This document shows positions 1 to 7,662 of a stretch of 64,000 nt of DNA, one piece after another; the first letter of the stretch is position 1; the number at the start of each line of letters is the position of its first letter. The notes below the pieces were generated by a model. That model had not been told where the DNA came from. It saw only the letters and a list, made by a program, of their open reading frames with translations, and did not search any database. Made by a program: the position numbers and the translations under genes. The stretch is taken from the NCBI GenBank assembly GCA_937973965.1, contig CALJJQ010000066.1:62001-126000 (forward strand), given 5' to 3'. The stretch is from an uncultured Calothrix sp. (GTDB taxonomy: Bacteria > Cyanobacteriota > Cyanobacteriia > Cyanobacteriales > Nostocaceae).

Positions 1-60
1 GTTGTCAGAAGTAATTAATGCACAAAAGCCATAGTCTACATCAAATATTTTGATTTCCAT
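1..60 (-). CDS. 5'-end of a leftward gene, possibly MBL-fold hydrolase (partial)
   Basis: Only the first 20 codons lie in the window; the gene runs off the left edge. Reading the minus strand from the ATG at 60 gives MEIKIFDVDYGFCALITSDN with no stop. The 'IFDVxxGFCALI' pattern resembles the first strand of metallo-beta-lactamase-fold proteins of the ComEC-like type, which begin this way before the HxHxDH motif. The motif itself is outside the window, so the family call is tentative. Confidence 0.4.
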   Translation of the reverse strand, partial: MEIKIFDVDYGFCALITSDN

Positions 61-331
61 TTAGCCCCTTGTTCTATTTTCTCTATACAAATTTATCGAC
101 TTGATGATTGACAATATATTTGGGTAAAATCGATTTTTACTCAGTAATAATTCATTCATCTTCCTTACTATTCTGAGTTTTTAAGTAATACCAATTATCT
201 AAAATTAGATAATATATGGAATCTAGTAAATCATTGCTAAATCTAGCTTTTGTAATTATGTAGGCGTAGACTAGTTACAAATTACGAATTGTATAAATCC
301 CGCATTCAAACAGAAGTATTCCTGTGATTCT

Positions 332-652
332 TCAATCCATAAAATCCGTAAAATCTGGAGAATCTGCCCCAGAATTAGGTGCAACTGGACGTTTAATCAC
401 CACGCTGTTGTTTGTATCTTTCTGTGCAACTGAAATCAAACTCGCGCCTACTGGACGTACACCTGCCATCAAAAATGTTTTGATGACTTCGATTTGACTA
501 ACCGCAACCGGACGCACTCCAAATACTGACTTTGTGGTTTTCATTGCCGATTTTTGCGGTTTTTCTAACAAAATAGGTAAATCTTGCGCCTTTTGGACTG
601 CATTTACACTATCTATGTCTGAAGTGTTGATTTGTTCTGGTTGGGATTCCAC
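332..652 (-). CDS. Small RPV-repeat hypothetical protein
   Basis: A 106-residue soluble protein with no known catalytic motif. Its centre is built from degenerate units of about 20 residues sharing the core 'GVRPV' (FGVRPVAVSQIEV, AGVRPVGASLISV, then KRPVAP). Similar small RPV-repeat proteins exist in other cyanobacteria, but I know of no assigned function. It is divergently oriented from the ArsR/SulP pair, so the 140-bp gap probably holds both promoters. The acidic end (DFTDFMD) and lack of a signal peptide suggest a cytoplasmic protein. Function unknown. Confidence 0.6.
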   Translation of the reverse strand: MESQPEQINTSDIDSVNAVQKAQDLPILLEKPQKSAMKTTKSVFGVRPVAVSQIEVIKTFLMAGVRPVGASLISVAQKDTNNSVVIKRPVAPNSGADSPDFTDFMD

Positions 653-795
653 CGTAGTTTCCTTCGAGTTTAAGCTGGATTTTTTCCTCGCGCCTAAGTC
701 CTATTGATCTTTGGTAAGTTCATATTCTTCGCTTGCTGAACAATAACACAAATGTTAAACTGTCTGCAAGACTTTGAAGATAGAGAGATAATAAA

Positions 796-1116
796 ATGCC
801 CTTTGAGCCTAGTTACTTTAAGGCAGACTTTTTCAAGGTTCTGTCCAACCCAGTGCGGATTCAAATCTTGGATACTCTGCGTCAGGGTGAACAAAACGTG
901 AATTATATTGCCCAGTGGCTAGAGGTAGACGCTTCGTCCATATCTCAGCAGTTGGCTGTATTACGTCGGCTCAATTTGGTTACGAGTCGTAAACAAGGGA
1001 ACTATGTGTTTTACTCGATTCGTGACCCAGCTATTTTCAAGGTACTGGATGCAGCTCTGGAAGTGTTTAACAACCACCTTGTCGATGTGCGTCAGACATT
1101 GGAAAAGATGGAATAA
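796..1116 (+). CDS. ArsR/SmtB-family transcriptional regulator
   Basis: A 106-residue winged-helix repressor of the ArsR type. The N-terminus 'FFKVLSNPVRIQILDTL' is the characteristic first helix, followed by a recognition helix around residues 45-60 (VDASSISQQLAVLRRLNLV) and the wing (RKQGNYVFYSI). I do not see the CxC metal motif of ArsR or SmtB, so the effector may not be a metal. The gene sits 48 bp upstream of a SulP anion transporter on the same strand, so it probably controls that transporter and itself. This pairing of regulator and SulP permease is inferred to be an operon. Confidence 0.88.
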   Translation: MPFEPSYFKADFFKVLSNPVRIQILDTLRQGEQNVNYIAQWLEVDASSISQQLAVLRRLNLVTSRKQGNYVFYSIRDPAIFKVLDAALEVFNNHLVDVRQTLEKME

Positions 1117-1164
1117 CATTTGTGGATGCATCAACAAAATCATGTTTGGAGTTGAAACAGGAGT

Positions 1165-2853
1165 ATGGCAATCTCTGATAGTATTGAGGAACCCCAGCTG
1201 TTGCGCTTAAATCGCTGGTTGAGTGGATTGCGGGGCGATTTAACGGGGGGATTAACCGCAGCAGTAGTGGCATTACCTTTGGCTCTAGCCTTTGCGGTGG
1301 CTAGTGGTGTGGAACCAAAGGCAGGACTTTATACTGCAATTGTGGCGGGAATTATTGCAGCAATTTTTGGTGGTTCCCCAGTGCAGATTACCGGACCGAC
1401 AGGTGCAATGGCGGTAGTGCTGGTGGGAATTGTTGCTAAATATGGGATTGAAAAGGTTTGGATTGCTGGGGTAATGGCTGGAATTATCCAGGTAGCCTTG
1501 GGTGTTGCTAAACTGGGACGGTTAGTTAAATTTATTCCCTATCCGGTGACAGCTGGTTTCACCAATGGGATTGCGGTAATTATCTTTTGTGGTCAGTTAA
1601 ATAATTTCTTTGGCTTACAGCTACCGCGTAGTGAGCATTTTTTACCTGGATTGTGGCAAACTTTAACTCATGTAGAAGCCTTAAATTGGGGAGCTGTAGG
1701 GTTAGCAACGGTAGTTATTTTGACCAAGGTCTTTTGGCCGAAAATTAATCGGACAGTACCCGGTTCCCTAGTGGGTTTGGTATTAGCAACCAGTATCGCC
1801 ACCTATTTTCATCTAGATGTACCAACAATTGGTAGTATTCCCCAATCTTTACCCATACCTCAAGGTATCCCTCACTGGAATGATTTTCGCTTAATTCGGG
1901 AACTGATTAATCCCGCTTTAGCCTTAGCAGCATTGGGAAGCATTGAATCCTTACTTTCTGCTGTAGTCGCTGACGGGATGACCGTAAGTGAGAAACATAA
2001 TAGCGATCGCGAATTAATTGGTCAGGGCATTGCCAATATAATTGTACCATTTTTTGGTGGTATTCCGGCTACGGGTGCGATCGCGCGGACTGCTGTGAAT
2101 GTGCGTTCTGGTGGTAAAACTAGATTATCTGGGGTAATTCATGGTATTGCTTTAGCCCTGATTGTTTTAGCTTTAGCACCTTTAGCAGCACAGATTCCTC
2201 TAGCTGCATTGGCTGGGATTTTGATGGTGGTGAGTGTACGAATGATTGAGTGGGAAGCGATTGGTTTGTTGGTACGTGCGACCTACTCGGATTTTGCGGT
2301 GATGATTTTGACTTGGCTGGTGACGATTCTGTTTGATTTAGTCTTAGCTGTGGAAGTGGGATTAGTTGCAGCAGGGGTATTGTTTATCAAACGGATGAGT
2401 GATTTAAGTCTGGCAAAAATACCGGAAACGGAAGTATTCCCCCCTGGTACTCCTTTAGAATTAAGTAAGGAAATTGCGGTTTATCGGGTAGATGGTCCGG
2501 TATTTTTTGGTGCTGTGGAAAGGTTTGTCACTTTTCTGCGTGATGAACCAGAAGTGAAATATTTAATTTTACGGATGCGATTTGTGCCGAATATGGATAC
2601 AACTGGATTGGTCGCTTTAGAAGATATTTACCACGATTTAAAACGCCATGACTGTCGCTTAATTTTGACAGGTTTACAACCAGCAGTGAGGCAAATATTA
2701 GAACGTTCCGGATTATTAGAAAAAATAGGCTTGTCGAATTGTTTTGAAACCACTACAGATGCAATTTGTTCCATTAGCCCTCAGATTGCCGGATGTTCCC
2801 AAACTGGAGCAGATGACTTGAAAACGAAGGAATTGATGGAATTAAATGGTTGA
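1165..2853 (+). CDS. SulP-family inorganic anion transporter with STAS domain
   Basis: A 562-residue membrane protein. Residues about 20-430 form the hydrophobic transporter core with the SulP signatures 'GGLTAAVVALPLALAFAVASG' and 'QITGPTGAMAVV'. Residues about 440-545 form a cytoplasmic STAS domain (IAVYRVDGPVFFGAVERF ... DTTGLVALEDI). The length matches SulP/BicA-type permeases, which carry sulfate or bicarbonate in cyanobacteria; the sequence alone does not settle the substrate. It is not a close match to BicA as I remember it. An SD-like GGAG lies 13 nt before the ATG. It is cotranscribed with the ArsR gene by spacing, and a strong hairpin follows the stop. Confidence 0.88.
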   Translation: MAISDSIEEPQLLRLNRWLSGLRGDLTGGLTAAVVALPLALAFAVASGVEPKAGLYTAIVAGIIAAIFGGSPVQITGPTGAMAVVLVGIVAKYGIEKVWIAGVMAGIIQVALGVAKLGRLVKFIPYPVTAGFTNGIAVIIFCGQLNNFFGLQLPRSEHFLPGLWQTLTHVEALNWGAVGLATVVILTKVFWPKINRTVPGSLVGLVLATSIATYFHLDVPTIGSIPQSLPIPQGIPHWNDFRLIRELINPALALAALGSIESLLSAVVADGMTVSEKHNSDRELIGQGIANIIVPFFGGIPATGAIARTAVNVRSGGKTRLSGVIHGIALALIVLALAPLAAQIPLAALAGILMVVSVRMIEWEAIGLLVRATYSDFAVMILTWLVTILFDLVLAVEVGLVAAGVLFIKRMSDLSLAKIPETEVFPPGTPLELSKEIAVYRVDGPVFFGAVERFVTFLRDEPEVKYLILRMRFVPNMDTTGLVALEDIYHDLKRHDCRLILTGLQPAVRQILERSGLLEKIGLSNCFETTTDAICSISPQIAGCSQTGADDLKTKELMELNG

Positions 2854-2883
2854 TAATCTGAAAAATATCTAGTTGATCTCAAG

Positions 2884-2922
2884 GGGTTTGTTGACAGTCA
2901 AAGTTTAATAATCAACAAACCC
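2884..2922 (+). terminator. Perfect 11-bp hairpin downstream of the SulP gene
   Basis: GGGTTTGTTGA and TCAACAAACCC form an 11-bp perfect stem with a 17-nt loop, 31 bp after the SulP stop codon. No U-tract follows, so it may be an RNA 3'-end stabiliser rather than a classical intrinsic terminator. Confidence 0.5.
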
Positions 2923-3034
2923 ATCAAATCCCTCAAAAATAAGTGGTGAAAATAACCTCTTAATCAGATTATCTGAACAGCTAAATATTATCTGATATCT
3001 TGTACCTTGAGAGATATCAAAATAAATCTAACTA

Positions 3035-3261
3035 AACGTGAGTTCGATGCATCATAAAGTCTGAAACTTTTGTCTAGCAATATTCGTGTCAAATAAAAGT
3101 TTTTAAAAATCTCCTGGTATACTGAAAATAAAATTAGTAAACAAGGAATTGGCAGTGATTGACTTTGTTCTCAACTAAACTTCGAGGTTAGTTTGAACCT
3201 GAATGTCCAAAATCTTGGATTCACAAGGATTATAGAGCTTAAAGTCCGTCGAATTCACGTT
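3035..3261. mobile_element. MITE copy 2 (227 bp, intact, 5-bp target duplication)
   Basis: Ends are AACGTGAGTTCGA and TCGAATTCACGTT, which are 13-bp terminal inverted repeats matching at 12 of 13 positions. The element is flanked on both sides by AACTA (3030-3034 and 3262-3266), a direct target-site duplication. The whole length matches, in reverse orientation, the copy at 18457-18814, apart from a 127-bp insertion in that copy. There is no ORF, so this is a non-autonomous element mobilised in trans. Confidence 0.85.
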
Positions 3262-3317
3262 AACTAGGTATCCTCAAACTTTTTGACTCAGCTATCTTCC
3301 GCTAGGGATTGTCAATC

Positions 3318-3433
3318 GGGAGCATCCCAAATACGTAAATTATCTTTTTTGCCTCTCGAACGTGCTTCCGATAAATTAGGGAGCTTTCCGGCTCACAATA
3401 AAAATTGTATTTTTGCAAAATTGGGATGCTCCC
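3318..3433. repeat. 116-bp inverted-repeat element (GGGAGCATCCCAA ends)
   Basis: GGGAGCATCCCAA at 3318-3330 is exactly mirrored by TTGGGATGCTCCC at 3421-3433. The interior holds a second small hairpin (GAGC..GCTC near 3381-3394). No coding potential is convincing: the 97-aa ORF across it is made largely of the repeat. It looks like a MITE or long hairpin repeat. I see no clear target duplication and no second copy in this window. Confidence 0.65.
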
Positions 3434-3572
3434 TTGTAAATCCGTGTCTAACAGGTAAAGTCTCTGAAAATGGACTACAAATAAAACATCAATTTGGAGA
3501 GTTATTTATTCCGAAAAAAAGAATCAAAAATGAATATTTATGCATTTACTTTTCAGGTGCAAGATTTAAGCT

Positions 3573-3989
3573 ATGAAAAATATTTTATTTGTGGAAAATG
3601 ACAGGATTTATCGTCATATTTTCAGTGATTTTTTGAGAAATAATTATTACCATGTAATTGAAGCAAAAAATAACTTTGTGGGTATGCATTTAGCTCAAGA
3701 ACAGTACCCAGATTTAATTATTTACTCGTTAGAAATGGTGGAGGAAATTGGTTATCAAAACTTTCATTATATGTACAAAAGTTTGATAGATAGCCAATTA
3801 CCTTTAATCTTCTTAACAGACAAACAAGATACATGTTTTTCTGGGAAAAAAGTCAGACAAGTTGGTAGTAGTATCTTACTCCAAAAAACGGTAGGATTTA
3901 AGATGATTTTGCTGGAAATTCAAGTTCAATTAGAAAAAAATAGATGTCGAAAATTTCTACATTCAATACTCGATGATATCGCCGAATAA
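3573..3989 (+). CDS. Degenerate response-regulator receiver protein
   Basis: A 138-residue stand-alone receiver-fold protein (MKNILFVENDRIYRHIF). The acidic pocket partly survives (E8, D10) and a lysine stands at the expected place (ILLQKTV). The phosphoacceptor position is Ser52 in 'PDLIIYSLEM', where active receivers have Asp, so phosphorylation as in normal two-component signalling is unlikely. It is followed after 33 bp by a Tat-exported carbonic-anhydrase-like gene on the same strand. No partner kinase adjoins it. A signalling pseudo-receiver is the best description. Confidence 0.65.
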   Translation: MKNILFVENDRIYRHIFSDFLRNNYYHVIEAKNNFVGMHLAQEQYPDLIIYSLEMVEEIGYQNFHYMYKSLIDSQLPLIFLTDKQDTCFSGKKVRQVGSSILLQKTVGFKMILLEIQVQLEKNRCRKFLHSILDDIAE

Positions 3990-4022
3990 AATAATATACA
4001 AGTAAAAGCTGATTGAAATTCA

Positions 4023-4673
4023 ATGTTCAGGCTGCCTATCAATCATTCAGGGTTCAATGTACGTACAAAAATGACACAAAAAATTCATCAATTAACTCAG
4101 CCACCTCATACCCACCAATGTTCTTGTTGTCATAACTTAGCAAGTCGTCGTTACTTTCTTAAATCCTTACTTTCGGGTGTATTCTCGTTGAGTATTCTGC
4201 AATCAACCAAACCCGCAAAAGCCGCAAACCATCCAGTAAAAGCCTTAGTTTTAAGTTGTATTGACTTCCGTTTTGTAAACACGGAAAACTTATTTTTAAG
4301 CAAACAACATTTAACTGGTGAATATGATTGGACAGCCTTAGCTGGTGCTTCTTTAGCTATTAGCGGATTTCCCCACCCATCCGATTCCGAAGCCTTTTGG
4401 GATCAACTAGATTTATCCTATCGTTTACATCATATCAACAAAGTGATGATCATCGACCATCAAGACTGTGGTGCCTATGCAACCATGATTGACCCCAACC
4501 TTAGTCAAGACCCAGTACGGGAATTGCAAGTACATACAGAGTATCTCAATCGAGCTTACCAATCAATCCGCGATCGCTATCCCGATATTCAGGTAGAACT
4601 TTACTTTGCAACCCTCAACAAAGGTGAAGTTAAAACCATTTTACCAAGATTTGCAAATCGGAATTTAACATGA
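4023..4673 (+). CDS. Tat-exported beta-carbonic-anhydrase-like protein
   Basis: A 216-residue protein with a twin-arginine signal (SRRYFLKSLLSG, residues 41-52, ending near PAKAA). The mature part has the beta-CA zinc and catalytic residues: C79-x-D81-x-R83 (SCIDFRF) and H146-x2-C149 (DHQDCGAY). The predicted role is CO2/bicarbonate interconversion in the periplasm or thylakoid lumen. The C-terminal half is shorter and more divergent than in housekeeping beta-CAs, so activity is uncertain. An unusual Cys cluster (HQCSCCHN) precedes the Tat motif. An alternative ATG at 4071 would shorten the leader by 16 residues. A perfect palindrome follows 24 bp after the stop. Confidence 0.7.
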   Translation: MFRLPINHSGFNVRTKMTQKIHQLTQPPHTHQCSCCHNLASRRYFLKSLLSGVFSLSILQSTKPAKAANHPVKALVLSCIDFRFVNTENLFLSKQHLTGEYDWTALAGASLAISGFPHPSDSEAFWDQLDLSYRLHHINKVMIIDHQDCGAYATMIDPNLSQDPVRELQVHTEYLNRAYQSIRDRYPDIQVELYFATLNKGEVKTILPRFANRNLT

Positions 4674-4697
4674 GTTAAAGTCGGGTTTTGGGAATAA

Positions 4698-4725
4698 GTA
4701 GAGACGCGAAATTTCGCGTCTCTAC
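4698..4725. repeat. 28-bp perfect palindrome, GTAGAGACGCG family
   Basis: GTAGAGACGCGAAA is followed directly by its reverse complement. It belongs to a dispersed hairpin family in this window (related copies near 22808, 39790, 44266, 53347, 55256 and 63538). Here it is placed where a terminator would be expected, just after the carbonic-anhydrase-like gene and followed by AATTTTATT. Confidence 0.8.
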
Positions 4726-4784
4726 AATTTTATTCACGTCTCTACAATGATTTTATTATGGTTACGTTACCGGACATCTTTTAA

Positions 4785-5375
4785 TTAGTTGTCTTCAACT
4801 AGGGAACGACGCTTGCGAAAAATTCTCGTCATACTAATACCTGTAAATAACATCCCAATCAATCCTAAACCAACAAGTAAAACATAAATGGGTTTGCCAA
4901 AATCACCGAAATAGCTACCTTGATGAATTTTCATCAAAAACTCAACTTGTTCTTTAGGTAATCCTAACCAACTTCTACTCACTCGATATGCAATACCCGT
5001 AACAGCACTAACTAACAAGGGTAAAAAAACTATCGGTGCAAGAATACTATGAATCCTCCGGATACTTAGTTTCGATTGTGCTTGACTTGAGGTAGATTGC
5101 CGAGATTTCTTGATCATCACCAATCCAGTAATTAACAATCCAATCAGTCCCAATCCTACCAAGGACACATATACTGGTTCTAAGGGTTTACCCAGAAAAG
5201 TACCCTGATGAATTGTCATAAAAATCTTCGCAGTCTCTTTAGGCATTCCGAACCAACTTCTACAGATACGATAACCAATACCAGTTAATCCAGTCAGTAG
5301 TAAGGGAATAAACAAAATTGGTGCAATTTGACGATGGAGTTTACGAAATTTACGAGACTGATTGTCCTTAACCAT
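4785..5375 (-). CDS. PepSY-type membrane protein with internal duplication
   Basis: A 196-residue protein with four predicted membrane helices made of two homologous halves. Residues 11-86 (RKLHRQIAPILFIPLL...GIGYRICRSWFGMPKE...IHQG) repeat at 106-181 (RRIHSILAPIVFLPLL...GIAYRVSRSWLGLPKE...IHQG), offset by 95 residues. The pattern matches the membrane part of PepSY-associated proteins linked to iron or metal uptake and reduction. His14, His56, His109 and His151 fall at equivalent places and could bind haem; that is inference. It is divergent from an OmpR-type two-component system, which may regulate it. Confidence 0.65.
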   Translation of the reverse strand: MVKDNQSRKFRKLHRQIAPILFIPLLLTGLTGIGYRICRSWFGMPKETAKIFMTIHQGTFLGKPLEPVYVSLVGLGLIGLLITGLVMIKKSRQSTSSQAQSKLSIRRIHSILAPIVFLPLLVSAVTGIAYRVSRSWLGLPKEQVEFLMKIHQGSYFGDFGKPIYVLLVGLGLIGMLFTGISMTRIFRKRRSLVEDN

Positions 5376-5624
5376 TACAACCTCTCAAATCGAATACAAA
5401 GTTTCTCCGATTGGCAGCGTAACAATATTTATGCAGTTCCGATAAATATGCTACCTAGCCCAAACCAATTTGAGGATAAAACAGTAAAGGTAAAGAACTT
5501 GGAAAGATTGATAATCAAGCCATAAAAACCGATATAATTCCCTGTGTCTCTGGTTGTAACCCTGCTTATTCTAAGTAAAAAAACTTATTTAAAAAGTAAC
5601 TAAAACTACTTGAATATTTGGAAC

Positions 5625-6302
5625 ATGAAATTTTTATTGGTTGAAGATGATGAAAGGATTGCGGAATCTCTCACAGAAGCTTTAACTGACAATAATTATG
5701 CAGTTGATGTGGCTGGTGATGGGGAGGAAGGATGGGACTTGATCGCAGCATTTGACTATGATCTAATCCTTCTAGATATAATGCTACCGAAATTGAATGG
5801 GATAGAATTGTGTCAAAAAATACGAAAATATCAATATAGCATACCTGTACTGATGTTGACTGCTAGAGATAGCAGCAATGATAAAGTCCTTGGTTTAGAT
5901 GCAGGTGCTGATGATTACGTCATCAAACCTTTCGATTTAAAAGAACTGCTAGCTCGGATTCGGGCTTTACTGCGACGTGGCAATGCCCCATTATCAAGTA
6001 TTTTGGAGTGGGGTGGACTTCAGATTGACCCAGGAACTTGTACTGTTACTTACAAAGGACAATCGTTATCAGTTACACCAAAAGAATACCAGTTATTAGA
6101 ACTCTTTCTCCGTAATCATGGACAGGTTTTGAATCGTCATCAAATTCTCAACCATCTGTGGCCATCTATTGATCCACCTGGGGAAGATACAGTCAAGGTA
6201 CATATCCGAGGAATACGTCAAAAACTCAAAGCCGCAGGAGCAAAAGGTGATTTTATTGAAACTGTTTATGGACTTGGGTATCGTCTAAATCAAAATGCAT
6301 AG
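5625..6302 (+). CDS. OmpR-family response regulator
   Basis: A 225-residue two-domain regulator. The receiver domain (1-120) has the acidic pair (VEDDE), phosphoacceptor D51 (DLILLDIMLP) and Lys of 'VIKPF'. The C-terminal winged helix is of OmpR type (SVTPKEYQLLELFLRNHGQVLNR...VYGLGYRL). The ATG at 5625 starts exactly at the conserved MKFLLVEDD; the longer ORF uses a TTG five codons upstream. The stop overlaps the kinase start by 8 bp, so the two are translationally coupled. The type resembles cyanobacterial metal-sensing regulators (ManR/NrsR group), but the signal is not shown by the sequence. Confidence 0.9.
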   Translation: MKFLLVEDDERIAESLTEALTDNNYAVDVAGDGEEGWDLIAAFDYDLILLDIMLPKLNGIELCQKIRKYQYSIPVLMLTARDSSNDKVLGLDAGADDYVIKPFDLKELLARIRALLRRGNAPLSSILEWGGLQIDPGTCTVTYKGQSLSVTPKEYQLLELFLRNHGQVLNRHQILNHLWPSIDPPGEDTVKVHIRGIRQKLKAAGAKGDFIETVYGLGYRLNQNA

Positions 6303-7662
6303 AAAGTCAAGATGGAAAAGCAGGTTTATTGTCAAAAACTTGATCGGATTTTGCCGGTGGGGAAACACTTTAGCAAATCCTCAATTTCGTAGCACGATTT
6401 TGCGACTATTATTGTCTTATTTAATAGCAATGATGTTAGTGATGACACTATCATCGGTGGTATTATATAATTTCTTCTTTTATAGCCTCACTCAGCAACT
6501 AGACAGCCAACTGTTGACATTGGCAGATGCGGCTGCTCATAATTTATCAGCGATTCAGGCGGATAGAACGGCTATACACCGCAAAATACAAATTATCGAT
6601 GATGATGGGGATTTGGATATTCCTTGGCAAGATTTACGGTTATATCATCAGAGTGTGGAATGGTTTGATGCCGATAAGAAATTATTAGCAAAAGCGGGAG
6701 AGCAGTTTCCGCAAGTACCGTTTGTTAGTAGTTTCCATTCTTGGCAGCAAAATGGGATTAGAACATTAACAATTCCGGTATATGCTTCGGAAACAAATCA
6801 ACAACTTTTAGGTTATGTACGTGTCAGTACATCAATGGTAGGAATACAAAAAGAACTGAATCGACTTTTGATGAGTTTGGGGATTACTGGTGTTCTGGAG
6901 ATAGCTTTGATTGCTGGTACAGGTTGGTGGTTGACGAGTAAAGCTTTGCAACCAATTGAGCGGAGTTTTCTGCAATTACAACAGTTTACTGCTGATGCAT
7001 CCCATGAATTACGCAGTCCCCTAACAGCGATGAAAACCACTGTGGAGGTGATGCAAAGTCACCCGGAACGTATCCATTCCGATGATATCAAAAAAATTGC
7101 CTTGATCGAGAGTGCAATACAGCAGATGACGCACTTGGTGGAGGATTTGCTGTTGTTAGCCAGAAGTGACGTTGCATCTGTAAGTTTGTCCAAAACAGCG
7201 ATTCCCATACCTGTAGATGAAATTTTGTTTGATTTAATTGATAGATTACAGCCACAAGCAGAATCTCAAGGAATTACTTTAGAGGCTGATTTAAGGGATG
7301 AGGTATGGGTTAAGGGGGATGCACATCAGTTACAAAGGTTGTTTGGAAATTTGTTAGAAAATGCTTTGCAATATACACCTCATGGCGGTTTCATTCGAGT
7401 TAAAATGTTTAAGACTGATAGTTTTATGGTGACTGAGGTGACAGATACTGGTATTGGTATCGCACCGGAACATCTGCCTTTGGTATTTAACCGTTTTTGG
7501 CGAGCTGAAAAAGCTCGTTCTCGTCGTCAAGGTGGTTCGGGTTTGGGTTTAGCGATCGCTCAAGCTATTACTTATGCACATGGTGGTGAGATTTCTGTGA
7601 CAAGTAAACTGGGTGTGGGAAGTTGTTTTCGAGTCAAGTTACCAGTCTTTCACAATATCTGA
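6295..7662 (+). CDS. Membrane sensor histidine kinase
   Basis: A 455-residue kinase partnered with the preceding regulator. One membrane helix spans about residues 34-60 and a second about 192-213, enclosing a periplasmic sensor loop of about 130 residues with no recognised fold. The dimerisation helix has phosphoacceptor H237 (FTADASHELRSPLTAM), followed by N-box (NLLENALQYTPHGG), G1 (DTGIGIAPEHL) and G2 (GGSGLGLAIAQ), so it should be catalytically competent. Its 3' end overlaps the convergent transporter gene by 13 bp. The ligand is unknown; neighbours suggest metal or membrane-redox stress. Confidence 0.9.
   Translation: MHRKSRWKSRFIVKNLIGFCRWGNTLANPQFRSTILRLLLSYLIAMMLVMTLSSVVLYNFFFYSLTQQLDSQLLTLADAAAHNLSAIQADRTAIHRKIQIIDDDGDLDIPWQDLRLYHQSVEWFDADKKLLAKAGEQFPQVPFVSSFHSWQQNGIRTLTIPVYASETNQQLLGYVRVSTSMVGIQKELNRLLMSLGITGVLEIALIAGTGWWLTSKALQPIERSFLQLQQFTADASHELRSPLTAMKTTVEVMQSHPERIHSDDIKKIALIESAIQQMTHLVEDLLLLARSDVASVSLSKTAIPIPVDEILFDLIDRLQPQAESQGITLEADLRDEVWVKGDAHQLQRLFGNLLENALQYTPHGGFIRVKMFKTDSFMVTEVTDTGIGIAPEHLPLVFNRFWRAEKARSRRQGGSGLGLAIAQAITYAHGGEISVTSKLGVGSCFRVKLPVFHNI

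Noticed and set aside
3283-3576. 97-aa ORF between MITE and receiver gene
   Set aside because: It lies over the inverted-repeat element and has no family-like segment; the translation is repeat-derived.
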